Part shown: positions 33,460 through 43,605 of the stretch, piece by piece
Layout: each line of letters starts with the position of its first letter
Position numbering within the stretch: the first letter of the stretch is position 1
NCBI GenBank assembly: GCA_900095095.1
Contig: FMBT01000481.1
Location: 17,331 to 81,330 of the forward strand
DNA: 64,000 nt
Reading direction: 5' to 3'
Source of the DNA: Fragilariopsis cylindrus CCMP1102
Lineage: Eukaryota > Bacillariophyta > Bacillariophyceae > Bacillariales > Bacillariaceae
Position numbers and translations under genes: made by a program
Notes under the pieces: generated by a model
Database searches by the model: none
What the model was told of the DNA's origin: nothing
What the model saw: only the letters and a program-made list of their open reading frames with translations

Positions 33460-33982
33460 TTTTTGTTGAGGGTTGAATTTTTCAGTTTTACCCACAAATA
33501 ACAGGGGTTGAATAATCTACTTTTCAAACAACCATGGGTGGATTATTTACTATGAAATCCACCATCCTGCGCAGGGGGTATTAATTTTTTTTACAGGGTT
33601 ATCGTGGAAAAATACAACCACGGTTGAATTTTGTATATAATGTACTTGTATAGCAATAATTAGAGTCGGCTCAGTCATATTCACATACAGGTACAGTGGA
33701 TTGCAATACTTTTCCGTATCACGATTGTCGAAAGTCGCAATGATTGATTAATTGATTGAAGTCTATTAATTCATTTTTATGTATTTTACTCCAAAATCAT
33801 CCAAAATCATCGACACAAAGTGTGAGCTTGCCACATGCCAGGATTACAGCGTAGTGGAGAATATCCATGTGGTGCCATTAGGGTGACCAATCTGTCGAAA
33901 GTGATTCGCGCTGTTCGTTTTAATAGTCCTGCTTACTTTGACCTTAGGTTATAATGGAAAGCTCCAAAGACCTGCTTCAACA

Positions 33983-34617
33983 CTACTTTCCAGGCCTTTG
34001 GCAAGTATTTACTGTGTATATCTTCTCCTCCAACCTAATTCCAGTTGCTTGTCCTACCATTTCCAAGGATGCAGTGTCGCCATTCACTTTCAAAACAGTC
34101 ACTTGACTCTCACTCACTTCAACCTGTCACCAAGTTGTCCCATTCACCAATCTCCATTGTGCCCAAGTAGTGGTAGCTACATGAAGATAATCTCCTCCCA
34201 TGTCCAGGTCAGAGTGATGATCCATGCTGAATTGGTTCAATAGGGATCCAGGCACATCTCCAACAGATTGTGGAGTTGGTGTATCTTGAAAGAGATTAGA
34301 ATGGTATGTTCCTCCCAATCTTCTTTAGGATCTTCCACATAAGCTTCCCCCCCGGCAACCAGTTTCGATGTCGATGCATAAACTTTGGAAGTATAGGATT
34401 GAGTTGGAAAGAAGACCCCGGATGAGTTCGTCATAATACTGGTATATTTAGTAGTGTCAACTGCATCAGTAACTGGCTGTGAAATATCAAGAGAATGAAC
34501 GAGCATCAATGTCTTGAGTACAGAATTCGTAGTGAATGATGGTAGAATGGATGAAGAATCTTGTTCAGCTCTTGTGCGGCCTTCAGCATGAGTGCTACCT
34601 TTGCAAGTTTGGAACAA
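33983..34617 (-). pseudogene. Fragment of a secreted beta-propeller (PF09826-like) protein
   Basis: Read on the minus strand, the first frame gives VYASTSKLVAGGEAY then EEHTILISFKI. A shifted frame continues with QSVGDVPGSLLNQFSMD and GGDYLHVATTTWAQW. After an in-frame TGA (near 34129) the same frame continues as QVTVLKVNGDTASLEMVGQ and EKIYTVN. These match, in order, the repeats of the 'beta-propeller domain' family (VYAS..LVVA, TYI..F, VPG.LLNQFSMDE..G.LRVATTT, VTVL, LE.VG, IY.VRF) known from bacteria and diatoms. One frame shift, one stop and missing ends show it is broken. No intact copy is present in the window. Confidence 0.55.
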
Positions 34618-35588
34618 TCATTTGGGGGTAGAAGTGGAAGAAGAGGTAGAAAAGATGTCAATCAATTCCCTGGTCTAATTGGCAGCAACTGATTGTACCA
34701 ATCCCTGGCTGTTGCCAGTGTGATTAGGGGATCCCATCAGAATCTCCTGGGCAGCATTCAAACTCCTCTTCAGTGAATGGATCAAGCATGATTAGCAAGT
34801 GATGAAAATATTGATGCATATATTGGTATTTAGGTCTACAGTATGTTTCTACCACATAGCTATTCATTTGGGTGCTCCATAGGGCAAATAGAGTAGGCAG
34901 AGTAAAAATCAAGAGTGAAGTAAGTATTACTTGATAAATTCAACGAAAAACTTCATTATGTTATATTGTATTATATTATAACATTTATTTGTTATACAGT
35001 ACCATCTCTTGTTTCTAGCTGTATGATTTCAGCGAATACAGTAGGATGCAGTGCAATATGTAGGTGATATAGTATACTTATGCGTATTGTGCTTGGTAAC
35101 AATTTGACCCATACTAAACTGAAACTAAAGTACAACACTGTATAGTAATATATTATTATATTATATTATATATTATTAATTAATATTGAGGGAGGGGGGG
35201 GGGGGGGGGGCTGAGGAAATTGAACCGTTTGGCTAATTTTTCTCTTTTTTTTGAGGGGGATAGAAGAAATTAAGTATTTGGCAATTAAATTGTCATTTGT
35301 GAAAGCTTTCTCCAATGTTACTTCTTCTACCGTTACAACAATTTTAAAAATTATGCTCTCCCATGTTTTTTGGTTGTGAATCTCCTTTTAAAAGAACATC
35401 TACTGTCTACTCTATTGCTAACCCTTAATTAGAGCTAGATACTACACAAACATAGAGCAAGACAGCAAGAGATCAGACGACCCATCGAATCAACCAATCA
35501 AACAAACAATCAAACAAACAAACATTGAACGAAAGTCATAATCAATTAATTAATTAATTAATAATAAGACAAATAATATTCATACATT
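34618..35588. other. Intergenic, AT-rich
   Basis: No supported gene. A minus frame at 34912-34724 might be a further scrap of the beta-propeller pseudogene but shows no clear motif. The region contains an uninterrupted G run, listed separately, and an aacaaacaatcaaacaaac promoter-proximal repeat before the next gene. Confidence 0.4.
35190..35210 (+). repeat. Homopolymer run of 17 G preceded by GGGA
   Basis: Seventeen consecutive G (35194-35210) after ggga, in otherwise AT-rich DNA. It could form G-quadruplex structure and is also a place where read length calls often fail. Confidence 0.9.
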
Positions 35589-36215
35589 ATGTCCACACCA
35601 TCGTCATATAGAAGAGTCGCTCAAAGAGATGACCCAACAGGAGGAGGAGGAGTAGAAGGAGGTACTGCATCCGGTGGTGGTGGCAGCAGCAGTAGTAGCA
35701 GCGGCGGTGTCGGTGGCGGTGTCGATACCTTTGATGTACCAGTACGATCACGCAAGGATCGATTAGAAGATAAATGTGTTGCAATTGGTTGGATAATTGT
35801 TGCCTGTATAGTTGCACACTATACTGATTTCTTTTCTATAGTATCATTATGGAATAATACTAATACTAATACTGCTACTGATACTGCTGATACTGCTGAT
35901 ACTGCTACTAGTCAACCAAACAAAGCATTACTACGAGTTGCATACATAGGATTTAGCATTGTTATTACATTATACTTCTATTTAATTATATATCTACCAA
36001 AAGTAAAAGGTTTACCGTCGAATGATCCATCTGTATGGAATGCATATTGTCCAAAAGTTCTACCGATTATGGGTGTTACCAGTATAATGACATATCTTAT
36101 TTTAATACGAGCTATATATCCTATATATGGTATGTTAGGACCAATAATTTCCGGTACAGAAATAATGGGTTTAATAATGGGAACACATTTTATTCCAGTA
36201 TTTGGTTTATGTTAA
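35589..36215 (+). CDS. TMEM128-like four-helix membrane protein
   Basis: A 208-residue protein without introns. The first 55 residues are Gly/Ser-rich and disordered. Four hydrophobic segments follow: IGWIIVACIVAHYTDFF near residue 68, IGFSIVITLYFYLIIYLP near 120, VLPIMGVTSIMTYLILIRAIYP near 155 and GPIISGTEIMGLIMG near 190. The arrangement and several residues (VA.YTDFF in the first helix, the YLP/YLE after the second, the Pro in the third) resemble eukaryotic TMEM128, a small endomembrane protein of unknown function. The loop after the first helix has a Thr/Ala/Asp repeat coded by (actgctgat)n. The ATG choice is supported by in-frame Ser/Arg-rich sequence right after it. Similarity to TMEM128 is by pattern, so moderate. 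Confidence 0.65.
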   Translation: MSTPSSYRRVAQRDDPTGGGGVEGGTASGGGGSSSSSSGGVGGGVDTFDVPVRSRKDRLEDKCVAIGWIIVACIVAHYTDFFSIVSLWNNTNTNTATDTADTADTATSQPNKALLRVAYIGFSIVITLYFYLIIYLPKVKGLPSNDPSVWNAYCPKVLPIMGVTSIMTYLILIRAIYPIYGMLGPIISGTEIMGLIMGTHFIPVFGLC

Positions 36216-36544
36216 ATATAAATACAATGACAATGACATGATGCTTTTCAATTTTCAATATAATCCCTACAATGTTACTGCACTATAAGAATGAAGAATT
36301 CACTTTTTATAATTGAAAAAATGAGCGATAATGAGAAGAAGAAGAAAGAAAAAATCGGGATGTTTGATGTTTATTCCGCCTTTCGATAACGATTCGATAA
36401 CGATTCGATAACGAACAGTGGCGTAGAAGATATAAGTAAACGACTATAAAGAACGATGTTGCAAGATGTTGCAATAAACATTACTCTTCTATTATTTTAT
36501 TTCTTTCTTTCTTTTTGAATTGATTTGATCAGATCTGGGTTTTC

Positions 36545-39500
36545 TTATTTCTTTTTCTTTGTTTTTACCTCCTGGAATCCATCTTCATCAAGTTCTATTT
36601 CATTATACGGATCAACCTGTTTATCTGTCATGGCTTTTTCCATTCCACCCCATCTGGCATTACCTTTCGCTCGTTGATAAAATAATAAATATGCATTACC
36701 AGTTATAGATGTTTCACCAGTCGTTTCTCCCACGTGCGCGTCATTGTATCGGTACCAACGTCCATCTTTACAATTTCGGACCGTTGCAGTATAATGTCCA
36801 CTGTTGGCAGTTACACCGACATGTTCACTTACACCAAAAAGATTGTATATAGGTGGCGCATCAACATCGGTTGGACCCAATACATACTTTCTTAAATCAA
36901 GATTGTCCAGAGGAAATGTTACCTTATCATCAATTTTCGAACGTAATATATTATTACTTACAGAACAATTTTCAAATTGAAACCGTTTTAAATGTAATAT
37001 CAGTATATCAGGAACTGACCATAATGCAATCACTTTCAATGCACATACATGTTTCTTACAACCCTGACAGTACCATGCATTCATTTCATCGAGTTGTTCA
37101 CCCTCCAGGAACTTTTCTATACAATCTTCAACACGCATTACTGTTTTATTCGTACTATCCTCCTTTTCTTCAAGTACAACTGGAAGTGAAATAGTAGAAA
37201 ATACATCAAATTTAATACTTTCCCGTCCACAAGATGGACATGTTAAGTGACTACGATGCATCCCTTGACACCGATCGACGATGATACTATCATGTCGTAA
37301 TAAATGTTTCCTCCATGTTTCGATTGCAGCCTTCTCATCTTTCATACCAAATCCTTCCAATTCTTCAACGTATGGTTTCTTCGTAACACGATTACAATCT
37401 TCATGTATACCATCCATTAAAAATTGACAAAATTCTTGACTATCATGTTGGTACGAATTACGGAATTGTGGTGCAAAGCTAGCAACTGTTTGCTTCAATA
37501 GTCGTGGTGCCAATGCTGAATAATTTCCACTCCATACCTCCTTTAACAGTGCGGCATATGCTATTGCAACATGTCCGCCGCTACCTAGTGGATTTTGACG
37601 ATTAATTTCCTCTGAAAATTTTCCTTCTAGAAAGTATTGTGTTAACGGTGCAATATGATTCAAACATTGGATGATCGAATTTAAGAAACACGAATTGCCA
37701 AGATTGTGCATCCCAACCGCACCAGGAGCGGGAGGTGTCCCACGCATTGCCTCCTTGACCATTCCCTGTCCGTACATACCATTCCATGATTTCATAATTT
37801 CGACAGGTTTCCGTCCAGCTTCATACTCGTATCGGAGTGTAACAACTGCTAAATCACTACCAGCTTCAATAATTTTCATATGTGTCCCTGCTGCACAAAT
37901 TTCTTCTCCATACAAATTCACCCACCGTAAAAATGGTGGCTGAGGCTTTAATGGATCAACTTCTGAAAGGAAACTATCCGATATATCAACTTCAATATCT
38001 CTCATTGATATGTCGGCGGGAGTCGTAGTGTCACGTTCCTGTTCAATTTCTACAAGAATTTGTTGTTTGCGATTCAAAAGGATTAATGATTGAGCAGCAC
38101 TTAAGCTTTGATGATGATGTTGACCATTCTTCGGGCCGCGATTCTCATTATTTTCATCATTGTCATCATTCTTGTCAATATTGTTATCGGTCGATGATGA
38201 CCCTATGATATCATGAAGAAGCTCTAATTGTGCTCCACCTTCAATAGGTTTCTGTGATGATACATGTCTACCTCCAATCTTTTTAACAACCGCCTTGTAC
38301 CATCTAGGTCGGTCAACTTTTGACTGCGAATCGCGTACTTCCAGTATAGCACCCTTACCAAGACCTTCTCGCCATCGTCTACAATGCGTATGAAGTGGTG
38401 CAATAGGTTGTAACCTTGGATTGACACTTGGTTTTTGTTCGTCGGTCGCAGTATTATCGCTATCACTTCTACATTTTAGTAAGGTTCCGTTCCAACGAGA
38501 GGCCCAACCAAGGTAATGTACCTTCACGGTCGTATTTGAAACTTCTTGCACAATAGACTCGTACCATTTGCTTGTAATATCTTGTGCATCGACAAAATCT
38601 CCTACTTGGACACGATTTTCTAATTCCAAATTATCACGTGGCCACGACGTATTAGGACGTTTGACTTCAATTAATAAATCTAATTCTCGAACCAATTCAT
38701 TATTATCATCATCGTGATTGTTGTTGTTGTTGCTGCTTCCATTATTTCTATACGGTTGATGCATTCGAGTCCATTCTCCTATTAATAATTTCTGTATCGT
38801 TGGGGTTGTTTTAGAATTAGTAGTAGTAGTAGTACCATTGTTTTCTGTCCTTTTTATTATAGACCTTAGTTTTCCATCCAATGTTGCCAAATCAACAACT
38901 TCGTATCCATCACCCAATTTCGTCGGTTTTGATCCAAAAGATGAAGAAGATGTTCCATCAATGTGCCGTCCTTGTTGTAAACTCCAAATACGTTTACACG
39001 ATGAGGAAATTTCGGGTGCTGTTACTTTTAATAAATCTTGAAGTACATCGTAAACTTTCGTCCTTCGAGATACTAATACAAACCCGGAACATTTCGTATG
39101 CTTATTACTACTTTTAGCACTTCCGCTTTCTTCGCAGCCATCAACGATTTGATAATTTAACTTGATCGGATATAGTTCAACAGATGGAATCATTCTTGGT
39201 GGTGCCAGTCGTTCCTGTTCCTGTAATAATTTCGTCATCGGTGATGCAGCATCATTCATTAGATCACTACCGTATTTATTTTTACCGCAATCAACCGATT
39301 TCATAATAATCCGTCTAGGAAATTCAATTGGTCGACGTGGTGCTCGTGTCCGATCAGCTTTGTCGTGCTGGTACGATGATGATACAACACCATTAACGGC
39401 ACTTAGATAACTACTACTTTGGTCGTTGCCGTTCTGATTATTATCGTGGTTTCCATCTGTCGTATTGACTCCTTCGGTGACAGATTCTTTTACTGGGGCG

Positions 39501-39658
39501 CTACTGTTATTGTTATTGTTATTGTTATTGGTAGTGTTGTTGCTATTGCTGTTTTGTAATAAATGATGATGTATTAATGACTTCGTCTCGTTTGGGTAAG
39601 GTTGATATGAAACCGCAAATCCATCATCACACATTACACCTTGTGACATTCGTAATGT
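36545..39658 (-). CDS. Ubiquitin-specific protease, catalytic exon (USP4/11/15 or plant UBP type)
   Basis: A 3.1-kb uninterrupted frame. The exon begins at 39658, after an acceptor in minus sequence (aaaaaccag). If translation began here, the first ATG would be 39649. The USP core is unmistakable: the Cys box GMHNLGNSCFLNSIIQCLNH (catalytic Cys codon at 37690-37688), SYQHDSQEFCQFLMDG, two CxxC zinc pairs (CPSCGRES and CQGCKKH) and the His box SGHYTATVRNCKDGRWYRYNDAHV (His codon near 36796). It ends with a Lys-rich KTKKKK tail. Residues before the core contain Tudor/chromo-like segments (NRVQVGDFVDAQDITSKWYE, KVHYLGWASRWN), which is unusual among USPs. The protein removes ubiquitin from target proteins; the target is unknown. 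The upstream exon at 39864-40809 carries the DUSP domain. Confidence 0.88.
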   Translation of the reverse strand, partial: TLRMSQGVMCDDGFAVSYQPYPNETKSLIHHHLLQNSNSNNTTNNNNNNNNSSAPVKESVTEGVNTTDGNHDNNQNGNDQSSSYLSAVNGVVSSSYQHDKADRTRAPRRPIEFPRRIIMKSVDCGKNKYGSDLMNDAASPMTKLLQEQERLAPPRMIPSVELYPIKLNYQIVDGCEESGSAKSSNKHTKCSGFVLVSRRTKVYDVLQDLLKVTAPEISSSCKRIWSLQQGRHIDGTSSSSFGSKPTKLGDGYEVVDLATLDGKLRSIIKRTENNGTTTTTNSKTTPTIQKLLIGEWTRMHQPYRNNGSSNNNNNHDDDNNELVRELDLLIEVKRPNTSWPRDNLELENRVQVGDFVDAQDITSKWYESIVQEVSNTTVKVHYLGWASRWNGTLLKCRSDSDNTATDEQKPSVNPRLQPIAPLHTHCRRWREGLGKGAILEVRDSQSKVDRPRWYKAVVKKIGGRHVSSQKPIEGGAQLELLHDIIGSSSTDNNIDKNDDNDENNENRGPKNGQHHHQSLSAAQSLILLNRKQQILVEIEQERDTTTPADISMRDIEVDISDSFLSEVDPLKPQPPFLRWVNLYGEEICAAGTHMKIIEAGSDLAVVTLRYEYEAGRKPVEIMKSWNGMYGQGMVKEAMRGTPPAPGAVGMHNLGNSCFLNSIIQCLNHIAPLTQYFLEGKFSEEINRQNPLGSGGHVAIAYAALLKEVWSGNYSALAPRLLKQTVASFAPQFRNSYQHDSQEFCQFLMDGIHEDCNRVTKKPYVEELEGFGMKDEKAAIETWRKHLLRHDSIIVDRCQGMHRSHLTCPSCGRESIKFDVFSTISLPVVLEEKEDSTNKTVMRVEDCIEKFLEGEQLDEMNAWYCQGCKKHVCALKVIALWSVPDILILHLKRFQFENCSVSNNILRSKIDDKVTFPLDNLDLRKYVLGPTDVDAPPIYNLFGVSEHVGVTANSGHYTATVRNCKDGRWYRYNDAHVGETTGETSITGNAYLLFYQRAKGNARWGGMEKAMTDKQVDPYNEIELDEDGFQEVKTKKKK

Positions 39659-39863
39659 CTGGTTTTTGTTTGGATTCAAAGCGTGCGTTTTGTATCACAA
39701 AAACAGAAATATAAGACACGAAAAGACATCGAAGGCGTGAGTTAAGAAAAAAGAACACGGTACGTACTCGGTAACTAACTAGTAGAGTACAAGTAGTAGA
39801 ACGAAATAAAGAGAGCTAACTCAATATTCCTATTCCAGTATTCCAATTCCAAAGAAAACTTAC

Positions 39864-40809
39864 CTCATAAAAACGATAAGGGACTGCACAACACGTGATT
39901 TTATCCCCTTCAACGTCGATGCTATTACATGGATGAAGAGTCATCGCTGCTGCACCATTGTTATCGTCGTCGTCGTTATTATGATTGTCATCGGTGTTAT
40001 CGCTGACCATAGGTAAACTTTTGACTCGTCTTAATAGTTCAGGAAATTCCGAATCTATATTATTATTATGATGTTGATGATGTCCGTGATCAAATTCTCC
40101 CTCTTTTACTATAACATTTGGACTTAATAATAAATCATGAGACGATGAAGCATTTGCTCCAACAAATCGTTACTACTATTGATTGGTGATGATGCATTAC
40201 TACTACCCTCGTTATCATTATCATTATCGTCATTATCGTCATCATAATAATCGTCGTCGGTACTGGCACTAGTACTATACTCAATGATAAAAATGTTGCA
40301 TCAATCGGACCAGGATCAACATAATCTTCTATTGCTGTGCGTTGCATCCTGTGGTGGAGTTAATCCGTAACGTTTTGCTGCTAACTTCAAAGCTTCTACT
40401 AAACGATTCGATTCACCCTTTTTTACATTTGATGGAATGCCCAATATAACCAATTTTGTAAATAGGACGGTGTCATTAAATAGACCATATCATTATTATT
40501 ATTACTCCTGCCCTTCTCATTCCTCCTTCTTCTTCATCGTCATCATCATCTTCGTCGTCTGTATCGTCATCATGGTGATTACTATTTGATGTTTTCTTGT
40601 TGATGTCTCAAACGGATCAAGTAATTGAAGGGTTGCTGCCAAACTGAATGATTCTGGGGATGGTTCCGACATTCTTGAACTTGAGCATCAAATGCAGCGG
40701 TAGTATCACTTCTGTAGTGTACGATGCCGTTGTTGTTGTTGTTCCTTTTCCGATCAGGGGTCATACTGCCAAAATTAAATTCCTGCGAACCTGCGTCTTG
40801 TGGTGCCAT
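39864..40809 (-). pseudogene. N-terminal DUSP-domain exon of the USP gene, many frame breaks
   Basis: Ends at a good donor (tatgag|gtaagt) whose phase 0 joins exactly to the catalytic exon at 39658, so it belongs to the USP gene. It starts at ATG 40809 (MAPQDAGSQEF). Read in order but in changing frames it gives an acidic stretch, VYLMTPSYLQNWLYW, VKKGESNRLVEALKLAAKRYGLTPP (split here: VKKGESNRLVEA, LKLAAKRYGLTPP), AIEDYVDPGPIDATF, and finally SHDLLLSPNVIVKEGEFDHG and AVPYRFYE. The order VYL...W...PGPIDN-like...L.P is that of a DUSP domain, which commonly precedes the USP core. I count about five or six one-base shifts in 950 bp. This is either assembly error or real loss of the N-terminal domain. 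Marked as pseudogene only for this exon. Confidence 0.6.
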
Positions 40810-42486
40810 AACAATGATTTTACTGAAAATGGGCTATGTGTGTTGTTTGATTGGACTGCTGATGGACTGGACTGTAATGTAATGTACTCGGCTGGCTGTA
40901 GACCTCTACTCTACTCGGCAAACAAAAATACGGAGAGACCAAAACTTATTTCAATACTTTTACGATCGAAAAAACAACGACAACAATGTGTTTCCGTTCG
41001 TATTCCTATTCCAAGTGTGGAAGAGATCTGTGGAGAGAGAGAGAGAGATTTTTTTCTGGTCGAAGAGATGAAAAAAGCGAGGGTGATAAGCATTTACAAT
41101 TAAAATGAATTCTGCAAAAAATAACAGAATGAAAATGAACGGTGAGATGTGAAGCAAAACGAGACGATCTCTTATTGTCTGCTATTATGTTGATTTGGGG
41201 GAGGATCTTGCTTGTTGATTGTAAAAGGGGGATAACTTTTATGAGAAAAGAAAATTAAAGATGATCGTTCAATTTCCTCTGTGCTCTCTCCCTATCTTAA
41301 AGTGGATCATCCAACATTTGACCAAGGCTGATAGAGGTTGGATTTCTTACTACATTTGGAAGAATTTCACAGATAGTTGATATGGATTATGAAGAAACTT
41401 CTGTTGGATATTGTCATTCCATTTCCTTCTTCAAGGATATTGCTGATTCAAGACTTCATCCTGATCTTTTGGGAGATGAGGGCTACTACGCAAATCATAT
41501 CATTTTCAGAAAAAGGAGCAGTAACAACAGCAGCAGTATCAGCAACATCAACAATGGCAACGACAATAGCAAAACAATCATCACAAAAAAGAAAATCCCC
41601 AAAAGATACTTTACTACGCACTACAATCTAGGACTATAAATCATGGTCATCAAGTATGGGGATATTGAATCTTCTAAAGGAAGAGAAAGGGAGAATAAGT
41701 ATAAGGTACAGTTACGGAAGGTGGTTGCAAAAGGAATGCGTGCTTTACCAACAGTTCAGTACGGGTCAATTGTGATCACAGGAAAAGATACTCACTTCAC
41801 GAATTTTTCCTAACTAACACATCATCGTCACTCTTTTGTACAAACCAAGACCATGGGGGGATATTCAGATCATATGCATGGCTGGGGATTACACCCACAC
41901 AATCAATCTACTACAACCTTGATAGGAAAATTGTTTGTCAGAAGTTTAATATATCTCAACTAGAGATACATAATTTCGGAAAGTCAGTTTGTACTTGGGA
42001 ACAAAAGCAATTATAATTCTATATCACATTGGACTACTGTAAATGATGATGGACAAGCCACATCAATCTAGGTGAACACTTTAGTACTGCCGAGAGTGTG
42101 ATCTCCATATGAAGTTTTATAACCTAACTATCAACCTTAACAATACAAGATACAATCCAACTTTGTCTACGTTAGTCAATATGAACTGTCAGCAGTCTCT
42201 TTTGTTGGACATATGCCAGTTCCACTAACCCTACTATGTCACTGCAAGAATAAAATTTGGGTGTGTGTTAACGTCTATTTTTATATTCAGATCTCTCTTA
42301 TTTTATGAAATTGTCGTTTCAGTACTTCTATGCTATTATAACTTAATCTAATTTGAAATGCAAGTGCCTGTGTTTCCAAAGACGTCCATTTTGCCATTAG
42401 GGGAATTTTATCAAAATGCGCCCGTAGAAGTCTATTCTGTTCTCATTGTCACGTTCAACACTATATCGCTAACTACAATCTACAAT
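40810..42486. other. Region without a firm gene; one short open frame
   Basis: A plus-strand frame at 41382-41639 (ATG, 85 codons) starts MDYEETSVGYCHSISFFKD and ends in Asn/Ser- and Lys-rich sequence. A second short frame follows at 41643-41813. Neither has a recognised domain, and they may be remnants. A (ga)n run lies at 41032-41048. The rest shows nothing supportable. Confidence 0.35.
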
Positions 42487-43605
42487 CTACAATACACGTA
42501 CTAGGTGCTTGACGCTCCCCTGACAGTTCAAGCATTTGGTACCGTCTTCTCCGATCGTCTTTCTTTCGTATATTTTTCGTGTACAGGCCAGACAAGCCAT
42601 GCGCTTTCCGCAACAAACTGATAACACGATTGCCAGATTCGAATGGCAACAGTAACAAGGTTCGACATTCTCGTCATTATCCCCGTCGGGGATTTCTTTG
42701 TCCTCACCATGAAGAGTCAACTTGATCTGTTGTTGTTGTTGTTGGTGCGGCTGTGATCGAGCAGCAACATTCTCATTTGCAAACGATGGGGCCTGGACTG
42801 TCAGCGGATTCAAATGTTGCTGCAAAGTTTGCTGAATTGATAGTTGATGTTGCTGTAGATCTTGTAGATCTTGTAGAGCTTGTAGACCTTGCTGCCACCG
42901 CTCATTTCTTCTCTGTTCGGGAGTGGTTCCGTTTATCGTGTTGTATACACCCCCGTAGGCGGAACAATTGTGTCCAGTGACAGTGTTACCGTTCCCATCT
43001 GCACTTGCATAGCTACCCGAAACGATGTTGCGATCGCCATATGTGCTGGCATTGTCACCGTCAACAATGTTATCATTTCCACGAACATTACCGTTAACTC
43101 CAGCACATTCGTTATTGTTTCCGAACACATCTACGCAAGAACCTTGGATAATGTTATACCATTTCCACGAACACTACCGCGATCTCCAGCACATTGGTTA
43201 TTGTTTCCGACCACATCTACGCTAGAACCTTGAATAGTGTTATCATTTCCCCGGCCATACAATAGCTTTCATCACCTTTAAATTTATTTTATTCCCGTTC
43301 AATGTCAAGCTATCACCATCAATAATATTGAAACTTCCATGGATCTCTGCGGAATTGCTGGTGATTTTGTTAGAATTACCATGCAATTCGTTGACGAACC
43401 AATGATGATATTGTTATTCCGTGTACGGTGGAATAATTTGCTCTAATGAGATTCCAGCTTCCGTGCACAGTTAGATTAGAGCCGCTAATCACCCTAAATT
43501 TGTTCGAACGGTGGCACCACGTTGGAATCTCTCCTGTCTCCTTTGGAAAGAGTAGAAACCTGCCTCGTCCAAATATGCTGCAGTACCCCATTGAACATCA
43601 CTCAT
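42487..43605 (-). pseudogene. Gly/Asn-repeat RING-type zinc-finger protein, frame broken
   Basis: The longest piece (43128-42487, beginning in mid-frame at a GTG) encodes a run of NxxVxGxxxSxxxGxxN repeats (GNDNIVDGDNASTYGDRN, GNGNTVTGHNCSAYGG). A Gln-rich coiled stretch follows, then a C-terminal CYCCHS...CCGKRMACLAC...KCLNC cluster. That cluster resembles a RING/RING-like domain of the E3 ligase type. Upstream, ATG 43605 starts MSDVQWGTAAYLDEAGFY, and the repeats resume in other frames (VISGSNLTVHGSWN, IHGSFNIIDGDSLTLNGN). The repeats may form a beta-solenoid-like stalk. At least three shifts break the reading frame, one caused by a 2-nt difference between two copies of an 84-bp repeat. The ligase role is inferred from the Cys pattern alone. 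Confidence 0.5.
43079..43250. repeat. Two tandem copies of an 84/86-bp coding repeat
   Basis: Copy 43165-43250 and copy 43079-43164 share long identical stretches (for example gttattgtttccga, cacatctacgc, agaaccttg). One is two bases longer between the shared blocks, which destroys the reading frame that the other keeps. Confidence 0.7.

Larger units (their letters stand above)
30869..33563 (-). mobile_element. Decayed Crypton-type tyrosine-recombinase transposon
   Basis: Three consecutive minus-strand open frames (33194-32727, 32830-31679, 31689-31192) read together as zinc-binding N-terminus, tyrosine recombinase, then a GCR1_C-like domain. A recombinase followed by GCR1_C is the known Crypton arrangement. 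The set is framed by two similar hairpins, GGTGGA-8 bp-TCCACC at 30869-30888 and GGTGGA-15 bp-TCCACC at 33537-33563. The boundaries are proposed from these hairpins and are not proven. The frame changes between the three ORFs, the missing core-binding region and a substitution in the catalytic HxxR motif all indicate an inactive copy. No reverse transcriptase is present, so a DIRS element is unlikely. Confidence 0.6.

Noticed and set aside
33938-34243. 101-codon plus frame
   Set aside because: The opposite strand carries recognisable beta-propeller motifs, so this is a shadow.
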